From: Hyphomicrobiales bacterium
GTDB lineage: Bacteria > Pseudomonadota > Alphaproteobacteria > Rhizobiales > Kaistiaceae
Reading direction: 5' to 3'
DNA: 64,000 bases
Assembly: GCA_024222895.1 (NCBI GenBank)
Contig: JAAEOR010000060.1
Span: 1 to 64,000, forward strand
The position numbers were made by a program, and so were the translations under genes. This document shows positions 29,676-39,941 of the stretch, piece after piece. The first letter of the stretch is position 1, and each line of letters starts with the position of its first letter. The notes under the pieces are model-generated. The model was given only the letters and a program-made list of their open reading frames with translations. It was not told the origin of the DNA and ran no database searches.

Positions 29676-31085
29676 TCAGGCGGAATAGTACATGTCGAAC
29701 TCGACCGGATGTGGAGTCTGCTCCAACCGGATGACCTCCTCCATGCGCAGTTCGATATAGGCATCGATCATATCGTCGTTGAACACGTCGCCTGCTTTCA
29801 GGAAGGCGCGGTCTTTATCAAGGTTCTCCAGTGCCTCGCGGAGCGAGCCGCAGACGGTCGGAATCTTCTTCAGTTCCTTTGGCGGCAGATCATAGAGGTT
29901 CTTGTCGATCGGGTCGCCCGGATCGATCTTGTTCTGGATACCGTCAAGACCGGCCATCAGCATTGCCGAAAAGGCGAGATACGGATTGGCCATCGGGTCG
30001 GGGAAGCGAACCTCGACACGCTTGGCCTTCGGTGAGCTGGCAACCGGAATCCGGCACGCCGCCGATCGATTCCGCGATGAGTAGGCCAGCAGCACCGGCG
30101 CCTCATAGCCCGGAACCAGACGCTTGTACGAGTTGGTGCTCGGGTTGGTGAGGGCATTGATGGCACGGGCGTGTTTGATGACCCCGCCGATATAATAGAG
30201 GCACTCCTGTGACAGATCCGAGTAGAGCTTGCCTGCGAAAACCGGCTTGCCGCGCTTCCAGATCGACTGATGGACGTGCATCCCGGATCCATTGTCGCCG
30301 AAGACCGGCTTCGGCATGAACGTCGCCGTCTTGCCGTAGGCATTAGCAACGTTCTGGATGCAGTATTTGTAGATCTGCAGGCGATCGGCGGTCAGCGTCA
30401 TATCGCCGAACAGTATGCCGAGTTCGTGCTGGGATGCACCGACCTCGTGGTGGTGCTTCTCCGTGACGACGCCCATCGATGCCATCGTCGAGAGCATCTC
30501 CGAGCGCATGTCCTGCAGGCTGTCCTGCGGCGGCACCGGGAAGTAGCCGCCCTTGGTGCGCATGCGATGGCCGAGATTGCCCATCTCGTATTTCCGGTCC
30601 GAGTTGATCGGCAACTCGACATCGTCAATCTTGAATCCGGTGTTGTAGGGCTCAGTCGCAAACCGCACGTCGTCGAAAACGAAGAACTCCGCCTCGGGTC
30701 CGAAAGCGACCGAGTCGCCGATCTTGGTCTGCTTGAGATAGGCTTCGGCCTTCTTGGCGATCGAGCGAGGATCGCGCGCGTAGGGCTCGTCGGTCAGCGG
30801 CTCGAGCACGTCGCAGACAACCGATAGGGTGGTCGCGGCAAAAAACGGGTCGATGGTTGCGGACGCCGGATCGGGCATCAGCTTCATGTCGGACTCGTTG
30901 ATGACCTTCCAGCCGGCGACTGACGAACCGTCGAACATGATGCCTTCGGCGAATGTATCCTCATCGACGACACCGACGTCGAGGGTCACATGTTGCCATT
31001 TTCCGCGAGGATCGGTGAAGCGCAGATCGACGAACTTGACGTCGCTCTCCTTGATTGTCTTGAGGACGTCTTTGGCGCCTGGCAT
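29676..31085 (-). CDS. glnA: Glutamine synthetase, type I
   Basis: [48 protein letters not shown] adenylylation-region. Confidence 0.97.
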   Translation of the reverse strand: MPGAKDVLKTIKESDVKFVDLRFTDPRGKWQHVTLDVGVVDEDTFAEGIMFDGSSVAGWKVINESDMKLMPDPASATIDPFFAATTLSVVCDVLEPLTDEPYARDPRSIAKKAEAYLKQTKIGDSVAFGPEAEFFVFDDVRFATEPYNTGFKIDDVELPINSDRKYEMGNLGHRMRTKGGYFPVPPQDSLQDMRSEMLSTMASMGVVTEKHHHEVGASQHELGILFGDMTLTADRLQIYKYCIQNVANAYGKTATFMPKPVFGDNGSGMHVHQSIWKRGKPVFAGKLYSDLSQECLYYIGGVIKHARAINALTNPSTNSYKRLVPGYEAPVLLAYSSRNRSAACRIPVASSPKAKRVEVRFPDPMANPYLAFSAMLMAGLDGIQNKIDPGDPIDKNLYDLPPKELKKIPTVCGSLREALENLDKDRAFLKAGDVFNDDMIDAYIELRMEEVIRLEQTPHPVEFDMYYSA

Positions 31086-31198
31086 GTTGAGTTCCTTCTA
31101 TTCTGTTCAATGATGAGACACAGCAACGGCCGGCGATCCAAGCCGCCGACGGAGCGCTGCGCCAACTGGTGGTAGATAATCGGACGGCATGACGCGAG

Positions 31199-31537
<339 letters not shown>

Positions 31538-31600
31538 CTAGTCCGTGTCTCCGACAATACCCGACGATCCGGTTCGAACCAACCGTGTGTGGATTTGTGT

Positions 31601-31615
31601 GCAGACTTCGTGCCA
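31601..31615 (-). promoter_or_regulatory. Sigma-54 (-24/-12) promoter upstream of glnB
   Basis: Minus strand TGGCACGAAGTCTGC versus consensus TGGCACGNNNNTTGC; about 64 nt upstream of the glnB ATG. Confidence 0.75.
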
Positions 31616-31717
31616 CTACGCCGGGCAGTGGATGCTGCTGCGAAATTGAGCTAGTCCGTGCGCTGCACAATGCTTGTCGACGCAGCAGCAGTCAATTGAT
31701 GACCAAGGATTAGGCAA

Positions 31718-33295
31718 ATGACCAAATCTTCATCGGCAACCAGTGGTTGGGAGCGGCGTTTCGACACCGTTCCGGGGAATCGTGAAGAGGAAGCGGCGCG
31801 CCATGACGAACCCGACGAAACACCGGAACTGCTCAGTCCCGATGAGATGGGCGACGCCGACCGGCGGGCGGTCGCGTCGGGAATCGACAGCTATGCATTG
31901 ATGGAGAAGGCGGGTGAGGCGGTCGCGGCGGTCGCTGGCCGTATGGCGGATGCCGATGCCCGGATCGCTGTTCTCGCCGGCCCGGGAAACAATGGTGGCG
32001 ACGGATTTGTGGCGGCTCGTCTGCTGGCTGACAGGGGCTATCGTGTCTCGGTCTACCTCCTCGGACATCGTGAAAAGCTGAAAGGCGATGCAAGCTTGGC
32101 AGCTCGCGCCTGGAAAGGCCCAATTAAGGCAGCACATAGCAACTTCGCCGCCGGCGCACAGTTGATCATCGACGCGTTGTTCGGCGCCGGACTCGACCGC
32201 CCGGTGGAGGGACCCGCGGCTGATGTGATCGACGGTGCGAACGAGAGTGACGTGCCGATCCTGTCTGTCGACCTTCCCAGCGGCGTCGATGGTGCCTCTG
32301 GTGCCATCCTCGGGCGTGCCATGCGGGCGCGAGAGACGGTGACGTTCTTTCGCCGAAAACCGGGGCATCTGCTGCTGCCTGGACGACTCGTCGCAGGGGC
32401 GATTACGCTGGCCGACATCGGCCACGATCCGGCAATGCTGAGATCGATCGGACCAAATGCATTTCACAACAGTCCGAAACTCTGGCGCGATTCTTTTCCG
32501 ACGCCGCGCGCCGACGGCCACAAATACGACCGCGGCCACACTTTGGTCCTGTCAGGGCCGCCGGCAGCCACAGGTGCAGCCCGACTGGCGGCTCGCGGCG
32601 CCCTCCGGGTTGGTTCCGGGTTGGTGACGGTCGGGTCTCCAGTGGATGCGGTCGCGGTCAATGCCGCGCAGCTGACAGCCATCATGGTCGCGCCCATGTC
32701 CGGTGTGACCGGATTGCAAGAACTGCTCGCCGACCGTCGAAAAAACGCTGTGGTGCTTGGGCCGGGACTGGGCGTCGGCGAGCAGGCGATTGCCCAGGTA
32801 GCCGCTGTCATGGCGTCCGACGCCGCGGTTGTGGTCGACGCTGACGGCCTGACGTCGTTCAGTGGCGACTCGGATGCCCTGTTCGCGCCAATCCGCGACA
32901 GGCGTGGCGCCGTCGTGCTGACGCCTCACGACGGCGAATTCAGACGACTGTTCCCGGACCTGGTACCCGTTTCATCAAAGCTGGAAAGAGCGCGGGAAGC
33001 GGCCAGACGCTCGGGCGCGGTGGTGGTCGCCAAAGGACCCGATACCGTCGTGGCGGCACCGACGGGCATTGCGGCCATCTCGGACAATGCCCCTCCGGAA
33101 CTGGCGACAGCTGGCGCTGGAGACGTGCTCGCTGGGTTAATCGGCGGCCTGCTCGCGCAAAGGATGACGGCGTTCGAAGCTGCTGCAGCCGCTGTCTGGC
33201 TGCATGGCGACGCGGCCAACCGCGTCGGAAGGGGATTGATTGCCGAGGATCTGCCTGAGGTCCTGCCGGAAGTCCTTGTCGACCTGGTGGGTTGA
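31718..33295 (+). CDS. nnr: Bifunctional NAD(P)H-hydrate epimerase/dehydratase (YjeF/Nnr)
   Basis: AGPGNNGGDGFVAARLL (epimerase), VVLTPHDGEFRRL, GAGDVLAGLIGGLLAQ (dehydratase). Confidence 0.93.
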   Translation: MTKSSSATSGWERRFDTVPGNREEEAARHDEPDETPELLSPDEMGDADRRAVASGIDSYALMEKAGEAVAAVAGRMADADARIAVLAGPGNNGGDGFVAARLLADRGYRVSVYLLGHREKLKGDASLAARAWKGPIKAAHSNFAAGAQLIIDALFGAGLDRPVEGPAADVIDGANESDVPILSVDLPSGVDGASGAILGRAMRARETVTFFRRKPGHLLLPGRLVAGAITLADIGHDPAMLRSIGPNAFHNSPKLWRDSFPTPRADGHKYDRGHTLVLSGPPAATGAARLAARGALRVGSGLVTVGSPVDAVAVNAAQLTAIMVAPMSGVTGLQELLADRRKNAVVLGPGLGVGEQAIAQVAAVMASDAAVVVDADGLTSFSGDSDALFAPIRDRRGAVVLTPHDGEFRRLFPDLVPVSSKLERAREAARRSGAVVVAKGPDTVVAAPTGIAAISDNAPPELATAGAGDVLAGLIGGLLAQRMTAFEAAAAAVWLHGDAANRVGRGLIAEDLPEVLPEVLVDLVG

Positions 33296-33398
33296 TCTGC
33301 CGCGAAGCGGAGCCCGCTTTCTGATTGTCGCTTTCCCTTTGATTGCCGGCAAAGCTGTTGGTATAGAGGCGTCGCCCAGGCTCGGACCGCCGCGGCCG

Positions 33399-33483
33399 GC
33401 GGGCGTGGCGGAACTGGTAGACGCGCGGGATTTAGGTTCCCGTGACGAAAGTCGTGGGGGTTCGAGTCCCTCCGCCCGCACCA
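33399..33483 (+). tRNA. tRNA-Leu (UAG)
   Basis: GCGGGCG...CGCCCGC acceptor, D-loop TGGTAGACGC, anticodon stem CGGGA-TTTAGGT-TCCCG, long variable arm, GGTTCGAGTCC, encoded CCA. Confidence 0.95.
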
Positions 33484-33607
33484 CTTTCCCGGTCTGCCGC
33501 ATCGTTCACGAGGGACGGCTGTGAACCGGATAAGAGATGGCTCGAGCCGGCGGTACCCGGCTCTGGCCGGATAGGTTGAACGCGCAAAAGATCGGAAGTG
33601 CAACACA

Positions 33608-34984
33608 ATGCAGGTGACCGAAACACAGGCAGAAGGCCTTTCACGGGAATTCCAGGTGACGGTACCGGCCGCCGAACTGGACACCCGCCTGCTCAGCAGG
33701 CTGAACGAGATTCAAGGCGAGGTTCGAATCAAGGGCTTTCGCCCCGGCAAGGTCCCTGTCAGCCATCTGAGACGGCTTTTCGGCAAATCAACCATGGCCG
33801 AGATCGTCCAGGCGGTTATTTCCGAGGTGGCACAGGAGACCATATCGGAGCGTGGCGAGCGCGCAGCCCAGCAACCCGACTTCCAGCTTCCCGAGGAAGC
33901 CGGTGAGGCCGAAAAGGTCCTGCTTGGAGAAGCCGATCTCACCTACACGATGAAGTACGAAATCCTGCCGACATTCGAACTCGGCGATTTCAAGTCCGTA
34001 AAGGTTGAGCGGCCGATCGCCGAAGTGACCGACGAGGAAGTGGAGACGGAACTGAACCGTCTCGCCGAGAACGCGCGAACCTACTCCGCCAAGGGCGGAA
34101 CGGCGGAAGATGGTGACCGCCTGACAATGTCCTATGTCGGCAAGATCGACGGAGAGCCTTTTGAAGGTGGCGGCGACGAGAACGCGTCAGTCGTTCTTGG
34201 TAGCGGCCAGTTCATTCCGGGGTTCGCCGAGCAGCTCGAGGGACTATCGGCGGGCGAGGAGAAGACGATTACCGTGACCTTTCCGGAGGATTACGGTGCC
34301 GAGCATCTCGCCGGCAAGGAGGCGACCTTCGACGTCTCCGTCAAGGACGTGGAATCGCCCGACGAAATAACTCTCGACGATGAACTCGCCACCCGCGTCG
34401 GCATGGAATCGCTCGAGCAACTTCGCGATGCTATTCGCCAGCAGATTCAGAATCAGTTCGGCATCGCCACCCGGCAAAAGGTGAAACGACAGATCCTCGA
34501 CCAGCTCGATGAGGTTCATTCCTTCGAGCTACCGCCAAAAATGGTCGATCAGGAGTTCGACAATATCTGGCGCCAAGTGACCGGCGAGCTCAGTAACTCA
34601 AACCGCAGCTTTGAAGACGAGGGCACGACCGAAGAAGCCGCCCGTGATGATTACCGCAAGATCGCCGAACGACGCGTGCGGCTTGGTTTGGTGCTCTCCG
34701 AGATCGGGGAAAAGAACAGCATCGAGGTTAGCGAAGAAGAGGTCCAACGCGCGTTGTCGGCGCAGATGCGCCAATTCCCGGGCCGCGAGAAGGAACTCGT
34801 CGAGTACTACCAGAACAACCCGGATGCCGTGGCCGCCCTGCGCGCGCCAATCTTCGAGGAGAAAGTTGTCGACTTCCTGCTGGAACTTGTCGATGTCACG
34901 GACAAGACGGTGTCGCGCGAAGAATTGATGAAGGATGACGAGGACGATATGCCGACGGGCGGCGATGCGTCGCCGACCCCCTGA
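33608..34984 (+). CDS. tig: Trigger factor
   Basis: MQVTETQAEGLSREFQVTVPAAELD, IKGFRPGKVPVSHLRRLFGKS, FKBP domain GGGDENASVVLGSGQFIPGFAEQL. Confidence 0.96.
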   Translation: MQVTETQAEGLSREFQVTVPAAELDTRLLSRLNEIQGEVRIKGFRPGKVPVSHLRRLFGKSTMAEIVQAVISEVAQETISERGERAAQQPDFQLPEEAGEAEKVLLGEADLTYTMKYEILPTFELGDFKSVKVERPIAEVTDEEVETELNRLAENARTYSAKGGTAEDGDRLTMSYVGKIDGEPFEGGGDENASVVLGSGQFIPGFAEQLEGLSAGEEKTITVTFPEDYGAEHLAGKEATFDVSVKDVESPDEITLDDELATRVGMESLEQLRDAIRQQIQNQFGIATRQKVKRQILDQLDEVHSFELPPKMVDQEFDNIWRQVTGELSNSNRSFEDEGTTEEAARDDYRKIAERRVRLGLVLSEIGEKNSIEVSEEEVQRALSAQMRQFPGREKELVEYYQNNPDAVAALRAPIFEEKVVDFLLELVDVTDKTVSREELMKDDEDDMPTGGDASPTP

Positions 34985-35204
34985 TCCGGCTTGGGCATGC
35001 ACATGCCTCGGTCGCAACTAAGGGTCCGCGGACAAATAAATGAATCTCCGATCACCCGAAGAACACTTTATTATTCAGTCAAGCTCGGCCCCGTTAGCGC
35101 AGCAATTATTTCTCCACAGACCCTAAGTCACACACGGCGCCGCCTGATCGTCGGCACGGTCGAAGCGAACCTCGAACGACGCAGCGGCGGCAAACGGCGG
35201 CAAT

Positions 35205-35229
35205 TCGTGGATGGCCCGGCCATCCACGA
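35205..35229. repeat. Perfect inverted repeat, 12-bp arms
   Basis: TCGTGGATGGCC-C-GGCCATCCACGA. Confidence 0.8.
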
Positions 35230-35750
35230 CTTTGCGGCGAAACACGGCCCCACTAGCGCTTGTCGTCGCAAGCCAGTGGGGCTCATGAGCTGCGCGCGGC
35301 TGATCGTTCGCGCCTACAAGGTTGTGTGCATGCCTTAGTGTCCATCGGGGCGATGGCATTATTCGGGCAGTCTGCAAGGCGCGGATCGAAGACGGTAACG
35401 GCGTCGTCTTTCGCTGCTCCTCCCTCCCGCATCGCGAGCAGGCTCGTTTCCTAACTGTTCCCCAGGCCAAGGACAATCGTTGACAATCTCCGGACGGCTC
35501 CGCCCGCCACAACGTGCGTTGCGGAGGGTCGGTGTGCATGGTCGAAGCCTCAACCTTGTGGTCAAATTCACGTCACGATGCGCGACGACGGTCTCGCGGC
35601 GACAGGCACCTTGGCCGGCACCCGTGCGCCATGCGATGATTGGCGTTAGGTTCAGGTCGGCGCTGCGGCCGTTGCATCGGTGTCCCTGGAAGAAATTTGG
35701 TCGCCGGCTGCCACGGCGAGCCCAAAGCGGCGCGACGAGGAGGATTGATT

Positions 35751-36665
35751 GTGGTTACATTCACGGCGAAAGTGGCGGTCAATACGCAAAAACTCACCGA
35801 ATTGGGATACCTGTCGGACTTCTCCGATATGAAGTTCGACGCCCGACAATCATCAAGCATGACAGCGAAAGACAAAGATCAAGATATTCAATACGAACTT
35901 ACCGGAAATTTGTTTGTTTATTCAGGCAAAACACCCATCGCCGGCACGGTTAAATCAATAAATGTTCAACATGAGAACGTTGACCAGTATAAGCTGAAAC
36001 ATTTATCGATTAATGTTACCAAAATGGATAAATATTTCAGCGGTAGCACCAACAAGCTGATGCAGAAAATATTTGATGGGAAAGACTCGATAACGGGCTC
36101 TGACCAGGGCGATGTCCTGTACGGTTACGATGGGCAGGATATTATCAACGGCGGGAAGGGTGGCGACACAATCAATGGCGGCAACAACGCTGACACCATA
36201 AACGGCAATAGCGGTAGCGATACCATTGCAGGTGCAAAAGGCTCGGACAACATCAACGGCGGCAAAGGGCAGGACAACATTACCGGCGGCAAAGGCAGCG
36301 ACACGATCGACGGCGGCAAGGGCAATGACACGCTCAGCGGCGGGGCGGGGTTCAATACCTTCGTGTTCGACGATGCTTTAGATGCCTCGTCGAACGTCGA
36401 TACGATCACGGATATGACCCCGGGCGGCGATGCAATCGACCTGGACAAGTCAGTATTCACCAAATTGCCGTCCAAAGGTGTCTTGAAGAAGAGCGCCTTT
36501 GAAATCGGGTCGGAAGCGACGAGTTCGTCGACCCGCATCGTTTACGACGACAGCAACGGCAAACTCTATTACGACAAGAATGGTGATGGCGGCAACGGAC
36601 AGACGCTGTTTGCCATTCTCGACACGGGTCTGGCTCTTTCAAACACGGACTTCTTCGTGATCTGA
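35751..36665 (+). CDS. RTX calcium-binding repeat protein with novel N-terminal domain
   Basis: Tandem GGKGNDTLSGG-type nonapeptides (GGKGGDTINGGNNADTINGNSG...); C-terminal ...YYDKNGDGGNGQTLFAILDTGLALSNTDFFVI; GTG start. Confidence 0.85.
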   Translation: MVTFTAKVAVNTQKLTELGYLSDFSDMKFDARQSSSMTAKDKDQDIQYELTGNLFVYSGKTPIAGTVKSINVQHENVDQYKLKHLSINVTKMDKYFSGSTNKLMQKIFDGKDSITGSDQGDVLYGYDGQDIINGGKGGDTINGGNNADTINGNSGSDTIAGAKGSDNINGGKGQDNITGGKGSDTIDGGKGNDTLSGGAGFNTFVFDDALDASSNVDTITDMTPGGDAIDLDKSVFTKLPSKGVLKKSAFEIGSEATSSSTRIVYDDSNGKLYYDKNGDGGNGQTLFAILDTGLALSNTDFFVI

Positions 36666-36803
36666 GCCGAAGCGGCAGCAACCTTCCGGCACAGGCCGGC
36701 GGACGGCCTGAAGCAGTGTCGCGCTCAAGCTTCCAAGTCTACCGGAGCGCTGGCGGCAATATGTGCTTCGAGGCACGAGTGAATTCTTTCGGTAGAGGGC
36801 CCG

Positions 36804-38252
36804 GTGGCAACCGTTCTTGAGCAGGCGCTGGATTGGGGTACGGCGGTCTCCGCGCCGGAGAAGGTCGTAAAGTACTATCTCTACGAGGACGACGAGACCA
36901 CGCCCTTCGGCGACCCATCGCGCGGCTGGACGGCCGGCGAGGAGGCCAGGGTTCGTGACGCGTTTGACACTTACGAGGCGTTTCTCGATCTGCAGTTCGA
37001 GCAGGCCGGAGACCCCAACGAAGCTGATTTTCATCTGGTCACTTACAGCGCCGGCTCAGTCCTGGGCCGCATGAGCCCACCTGGGGAACCGAAGCCCGGT
37101 CTTGGTGAGTTCAACGTTTCGGGCACCGGTTGGGACAACGGTCTCAAGCAGGGCGGCTATGGTTTTGTTACGATCATCCACGAGTTTGGCCACGGTCTGG
37201 GCTTGGCCCATCCTCATGACTACGGCGGCACGTCGGGCTTGTTTCCCGGCGTCACGTCACCTTGGAACTCCTACGGAAGCCACGATCTCAATCAGGGCGT
37301 CTACACCACGATGTCCTACAATGATAGTTGGGAGACAAATCCGGATGGCGAGTCGCCGTCCTTGAAATATGGCCATCAGGGAACGCCGATGGCTCTCGAT
37401 ATCGCCGTCCTGCAGGCCAAGTACGGCGCCAACAATTCGTTTGAGACCGGAAACAACACCTACGCATTGCCGACCGCCAACGAGGTCGGCACGTTTTACA
37501 TCGCGATCTGGGATGCGGGCGGCATCGACGAAATCGTTCACGCCGGAAATCGTATGGCACGCATCGACCTGCGTGCTGCGACCCTGGAGGTCGAGCCAGG
37601 GGGTGGAGGCTTCCTCTCCTATGCCGACGGCATCCATGGCGGGTTCACCATCGCTAACGGTGTCGTCATCGAAAACGCTACGGGCGGAGACAACGACGAT
37701 TTCCTCTCCGGCAACAGCACCGCTAATTTCTTGGTGGGGGGCGAGGGCAAGGATACAGTACAGGGCCGCGGCGGCAGCGATACGATCGCGGGTAAGAGCG
37801 GCAAGGACAAACTGGTCGGCGGTGCCGGCGACGATGACATCGGCGGCGGCAAAGGGAATGACATTCTCAAGGGCAAGAGCGGGAGCGACATACTGAATGG
37901 CGGGCGTGGCAGCGACGAGTTGATCGGTGGCGATGACAGCGACACCTTTGTTTTCTCCCATAAGCTGGATAGTGCAAAGGCAGATACCATCACCGATTTT
38001 GTGCCTGGTCTCGACGCGATTGAAATCTCGCTGTCTGTCTTCAAGAAAGTCGGAAGCGTTGGCGAGCTCGCCGCCGCCGCGTTTCATATAGGGGCCAAGG
38101 CCAAGACGTCCGACCACCGGATCATCTACAATGACCAGAACGGCAAACTGAAATACGACAAGAACGGTGATGATAGTGGTGGGGCCAAAAAGTTTGCGAT
38201 CGTCGACGCCGGTTTGTCGATCAGCCACGAGGACTTTGTGATCGTGGCATGA
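36804..38252 (+). CDS. Serralysin-like M10 metalloprotease with RTX C-terminus
   Basis: Zinc motif HEFGHGLGLAHPHD, Met-turn TTMSYND, RTX repeats GGKGNDILKGKSGSDILNGG, C-term DFVIVA. Confidence 0.92.
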   Translation: MATVLEQALDWGTAVSAPEKVVKYYLYEDDETTPFGDPSRGWTAGEEARVRDAFDTYEAFLDLQFEQAGDPNEADFHLVTYSAGSVLGRMSPPGEPKPGLGEFNVSGTGWDNGLKQGGYGFVTIIHEFGHGLGLAHPHDYGGTSGLFPGVTSPWNSYGSHDLNQGVYTTMSYNDSWETNPDGESPSLKYGHQGTPMALDIAVLQAKYGANNSFETGNNTYALPTANEVGTFYIAIWDAGGIDEIVHAGNRMARIDLRAATLEVEPGGGGFLSYADGIHGGFTIANGVVIENATGGDNDDFLSGNSTANFLVGGEGKDTVQGRGGSDTIAGKSGKDKLVGGAGDDDIGGGKGNDILKGKSGSDILNGGRGSDELIGGDDSDTFVFSHKLDSAKADTITDFVPGLDAIEISLSVFKKVGSVGELAAAAFHIGAKAKTSDHRIIYNDQNGKLKYDKNGDDSGGAKKFAIVDAGLSISHEDFVIVA

Positions 38253-38309
38253 GCGGCGGCCTCGTTACAATCGCTTATAACCACCCGGAAAAAGTAGCGT
38301 CGTTTGGCC

Positions 38310-39755
38310 ATGAAACTTGAAAAAGCCCTGGATTGGGGATCAGCGGTCAGCACCGTCGACAACATCGTTCGGTATTATTTCTACAGTGCCGGCGAGCAGA
38401 CGCTGGTCGGGAAGACGTCCAAAGGCTGGAGTGCTTATGAGCGAGGACAGTTTGCTCTGGCATTCGAGACCTTCGAGACTTTTCTGGATCTTGAATTCGA
38501 GAAAGTCGGCAGTGCAGCGGCCGCTGACTTTGGCTTCGCAACACGCTCCGGCAATGACCCGCTCGGCCAGATGTCCCCGCCAGGCGAGGGCAGTCTTTCC
38601 GGCTTTGGAGAGTTCTTCAAAAAGGGTACCGGGTGGAACAATGCCCTTGAGCAAGGCGGTTTCGGCTTCATCACCATCATCCATGAACTCGGACACGGCC
38701 TCGGTCTCGCTCATCCCCATGACAAAGGCGGGACGTCGGGCAAGTTTCCCGGTGTCAGTGACGATTTCGGCGACTACGGCAAACACGGGCTGAATCAGGG
38801 CATCTACACGATGATGTCCTACAATGACGGCTGGAAGAAAAATCCGGACGGCGCCCCGTCATCTCTCAAATACGGCTATGAAGGCACGCCGATGGCGCTC
38901 GATATCGCCGTGCTGCAAGCGAAGTACGGAGCCGATACCGAGCACAACACCGGGAACGATACCTACAAGCTGCCCAAGTCAAACGACGTTGGCACTTTCT
39001 ACTCGGCTATCTGGGACGCTGGCGGAACCGACGCAATCAAGTATGGCGGTAGCCGACCGGCGCTGATTGACCTCCGAGCCGCAACGCTGAACGTCGAGCC
39101 GGGCGGCGGCGGTTTCCTCTCCTATGCCTACAACGTCCATGGCGGCTTCACCATAGCGAACGGCGTGGTGATCGAGAACGCATTGGGCGGCGCGGGAGAT
39201 GACTACCTGTCCGGCAACGATGCCGGAAACTCGATAAGCGGGGGCGCCGGCAAGGATGTCGCCAAAGGTCGTGGCGGCGCCGATAGCCTCAAGGGCGACA
39301 AAGGCAAGGACAAGCTGAACGGCGGATCAGGTGGCGACGAGCTGACTGGCGGCAAGGGCTCGGACAGTCTGAAGGGCAAGAGTGGTGCCGATATCCTGAA
39401 CGGCGGCCGGGGCGCCGACAAGCTGACCGGCGGCCCCGGCGCCGACGCTTTTGTCTTCGGGGCTGAACCGGGGGGCGGGCAGGCTGACGAGATCACCGAC
39501 TTTGAACCAGGTGCCGATGTCGTCCACCTGATGCAATCTGTTTTCCCAAAGGCCGGCGTCGTCGGTGGTTTGGCAGCCTCGGCGTTCCATATCGGCAAGA
39601 AGGCAGCCGATGCGGGCGACCGAATCGTCTACAATGACGCGAACGGCAAGTTGATCTACGACAAGAACGGCAGTGACAGCGGCGGCAGCAAGATGTTCGC
39701 GTTTGCGGGCGCAGGCTTGGCGATCAGTCACGAGGACTTCGTGATCGTGGCGTAG
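38310..39755 (+). CDS. Serralysin-like M10 metalloprotease with RTX C-terminus (tandem paralog)
   Basis: HELGHGLGLAHPHD, TMMSYNDGW, RTX repeats, C-term DFVIVA; near co-linear with the preceding protein. Confidence 0.92.
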   Translation: MKLEKALDWGSAVSTVDNIVRYYFYSAGEQTLVGKTSKGWSAYERGQFALAFETFETFLDLEFEKVGSAAAADFGFATRSGNDPLGQMSPPGEGSLSGFGEFFKKGTGWNNALEQGGFGFITIIHELGHGLGLAHPHDKGGTSGKFPGVSDDFGDYGKHGLNQGIYTMMSYNDGWKKNPDGAPSSLKYGYEGTPMALDIAVLQAKYGADTEHNTGNDTYKLPKSNDVGTFYSAIWDAGGTDAIKYGGSRPALIDLRAATLNVEPGGGGFLSYAYNVHGGFTIANGVVIENALGGAGDDYLSGNDAGNSISGGAGKDVAKGRGGADSLKGDKGKDKLNGGSGGDELTGGKGSDSLKGKSGADILNGGRGADKLTGGPGADAFVFGAEPGGGQADEITDFEPGADVVHLMQSVFPKAGVVGGLAASAFHIGKKAADAGDRIVYNDANGKLIYDKNGSDSGGSKMFAFAGAGLAISHEDFVIVA

Positions 39756-39941
39756 TGGGACGAATTTGACACGTGAGTCGCGCTTGCGGTCTAGCCAAAC
39801 TCCAATGTGAAACTCGAAGGCTCCACTCGGATCATATACCGGCTCGTGGTCCTTATCGTTCCGACTTTTGCTCCGGCCGGTGCTGCAGGGGCCGCAAATG
39901 CCGGAATCGGACCGCTCGGACGCCACCAGGAGCATCCAGCG

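Noticed and set aside
35123-35539. 138-aa minus-strand ORF (possible transposase remnant)
   Set aside because: No transposase catalytic motif identified; kept only as unassigned intergenic DNA around the palindrome.
36100-36350. Short-period DNA repeats that could look like a CRISPR or minisatellite
   Set aside because: Periodicity is 27 nt in frame with RTX nonapeptides (GGxGxDxxx); explained by protein repeats.
37700-37920. Repetitive GGC-rich DNA
   Set aside because: Encodes RTX calcium-binding nonapeptides of the M10 protease.
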